Below are positions 6,364 through 6,975 of a stretch of 6,975 bases of DNA, in pieces. The stretch comes from Actinomycetota bacterium. Lineage in GTDB: Bacteria > Actinomycetota > Actinomycetes > Actinomycetales > Microbacteriaceae. A program made the position numbers and the translations under genes. The first letter of the stretch is position 1; every line of letters starts with the position of its first letter. The stretch is from assembly GCA_016870695.1 (NCBI GenBank), contig VGAV01000121.1, positions 1-6,975 on the forward strand. The letters are read 5' to 3'. The notes under the pieces were generated by a model, which saw only the letters and a list, made by a program, of their open reading frames with translations, was not told the DNA's origin and made no database searches.

Positions 6364-6394
6364 CGATGCCGGGCGCATCCCGCGCCCGGCATCG
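6364..6394 (-). terminator. GC-rich hairpin between ESAT-6-like gene and toxin unit
   Basis: A perfect 13-bp inverted repeat (6364-6376 with 6382-6394) around the 5-base loop ATCCC, starting 11 bases past the stop of the ESAT-6-like gene. No T-run follows on the minus strand, so it is not a classical intrinsic terminator; stem-only terminators are common in high-GC actinobacteria. Since the next gene is on the same strand, it may act as a partial terminator or as an mRNA 3'-end stabiliser, giving more ESAT-6-like protein than toxin. Confidence 0.6.
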
Positions 6395-6405
6395 TGCGGC
6401 GATGA

Positions 6406-6717
6406 TCAGCCGATCGACTCCACAGCCGCGCGAGCCTTGCTCAGCGCGGTCTGGGCCGACTCGTCGTTGCGCTCGAGCGAGGAGCGCAGCGTCTGGATGA
6501 TGCCGCGCACCTCAGCGGCGGCGTTCTTCCAACGGAGCTCCTTGCCGCGGTAGTCCTCGGACACCCCGTCCGCGGAGTAGTCGGCCATGGCGGCCTGCAC
6601 GTCGCGATCACGCTGGTCGATGAGCGACTCCAGCTGAGCGGCGACGCGGTTGAAGTTGTCCTGTGCGTTCTGCGAGGCCGCGATCGAGTAGTCGCGACGG
6701 TCTCCCTGATTCACCAT
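6406..6717 (-). CDS. ESAT-6-like small helical protein without W-x-G
   Basis: A 103-residue, charged, almost wholly helical protein of the size of ESAT-6/WXG100 substrates (about 100 residues). It resembles actinobacterial proteins annotated as pore-forming ESAT-6 family. Two long helices (about 12-46 and 57-100) flank a short loop, DYSADGVSEDYRG (46-58). The usual W-x-G turn is replaced by a Tyr/Ser-Ala-Asp-Gly turn, and a Trp appears later (W63, in ELRWKNAA). The second helix has the regular hydrophobic spacing V70, I73, I74, L77, L81. The ATG at 6717 is preceded by GGAAGGG (6732-6726) with an 8-base spacer. It starts 20 bases after the previous gene's stop, so the two are probably co-transcribed and may form a heterodimer, as CFP-10/ESAT-6 pairs do. 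The pairing is inferred from the family and the layout. Confidence 0.85.
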   Translation of the reverse strand: MVNQGDRRDYSIAASQNAQDNFNRVAAQLESLIDQRDRDVQAAMADYSADGVSEDYRGKELRWKNAAAEVRGIIQTLRSSLERNDESAQTALSKARAAVESIG

Positions 6718-6737
6718 GAGTCAGTCCCTTCCCATCC

Positions 6738-6975
6738 TCAACGGGCGCCGAAACGCGCAGCGTCGAAGGACGACCCGGCTTCGAGGCTGGTGGTCTGATC
6801 GACCATGGACGTCTCGCCCTCCTGGAACGAGCGGTCCATGCCGGAGATACCGCCGAGCACGCCGTCGAGAGCCAGCTTGAGCTCGGACGAGATCGCGTCG
6901 GTGCGCGACTTGAACCGGTCGAATGCGGCGCGACCCGCGCCCTGGAACTGCCCCTCGAGCGGCTCGGCCGCCTCG
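6738..6975 (-). CDS. C-terminal part of a WXG100-like protein (cut by window edge)
   Basis: An open frame runs in from beyond position 6975 and ends with TGA at 6738. The first complete codon is at 6974, and 78 residues are visible. They include EGQFQGAGRAAFDRF, where FQGAGRAAF sits like the W-x-G turn and start of the second helix of WXG100 proteins with Phe in place of Trp. A helix, SELKLALDGVLGGISGMD, and a flexible SMVDQTTSLEAGSS tail follow, ending FGAR. The start, and so the full length, is outside the window. With the following ESAT-6-like gene it forms a likely pair of small type VII substrates. Confidence 0.8.
   Translation of the reverse strand, partial: EAAEPLEGQFQGAGRAAFDRFKSRTDAISSELKLALDGVLGGISGMDRSFQEGETSMVDQTTSLEAGSSFDAARFGAR

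Overview
The window looks like chromosomal DNA from a high-GC actinobacterium. Microbacteriaceae or Microbacterium is my guess, from base composition, codon use and the style of the proteins, not from a marker gene. Every gene I can support is on the minus strand, so transcription runs from position 6975 towards 1, and every complete gene ends in TGA. No tRNA, rRNA, transposase, CRISPR array or core type VII secretion machine gene (membrane or ATPase component) is visible.

The right-hand part (6975-5958) holds three small helical proteins of the ESAT-6/WXG100 or ESX-associated kind: the C-terminal end of one cut by the window edge, a 103-residue ESAT-6-like protein that lacks the W-x-G signature, and a 114-residue protein resembling DUF6507. 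A 13-bp perfect inverted repeat separates the first two from the third.

The centre (5958-3334) is one long gene for a probable type VII (ESX)-exported polymorphic toxin of 874 residues. It has an N-terminal helical W-x-G-bearing region, a glycine/alanine-rich hydrophobic middle, a low-complexity Gly/Asp/Ser linker and a C-terminal module of about 150 residues that I take to be the toxin tip.

Downstream and overlapping it are three cytoplasmic-type proteins (3349-2852, 2855-1989, 2017-962). By position they are candidate immunity genes. The five genes from 6302 to 962 all overlap their neighbours, so they probably form one translationally coupled unit.

The most interesting point is that the first half of the middle candidate immunity gene (residues 28-148) is clearly related to the C-terminal module of the toxin, over its whole length and in the same motif order, but is fused to a different C-terminal half. 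This suggests a captured or degenerate toxin module, a toxin-immunity fusion, or a toxin-mimicking immunity protein.

After a 139-base gap, the left-hand part (822-49) encodes a membrane protein with an RDD-like segment and a C-terminal FHA phosphothreonine-binding domain. This pairing is often met near ESX-type loci in actinobacteria and may link the cluster to Ser/Thr kinase signalling.
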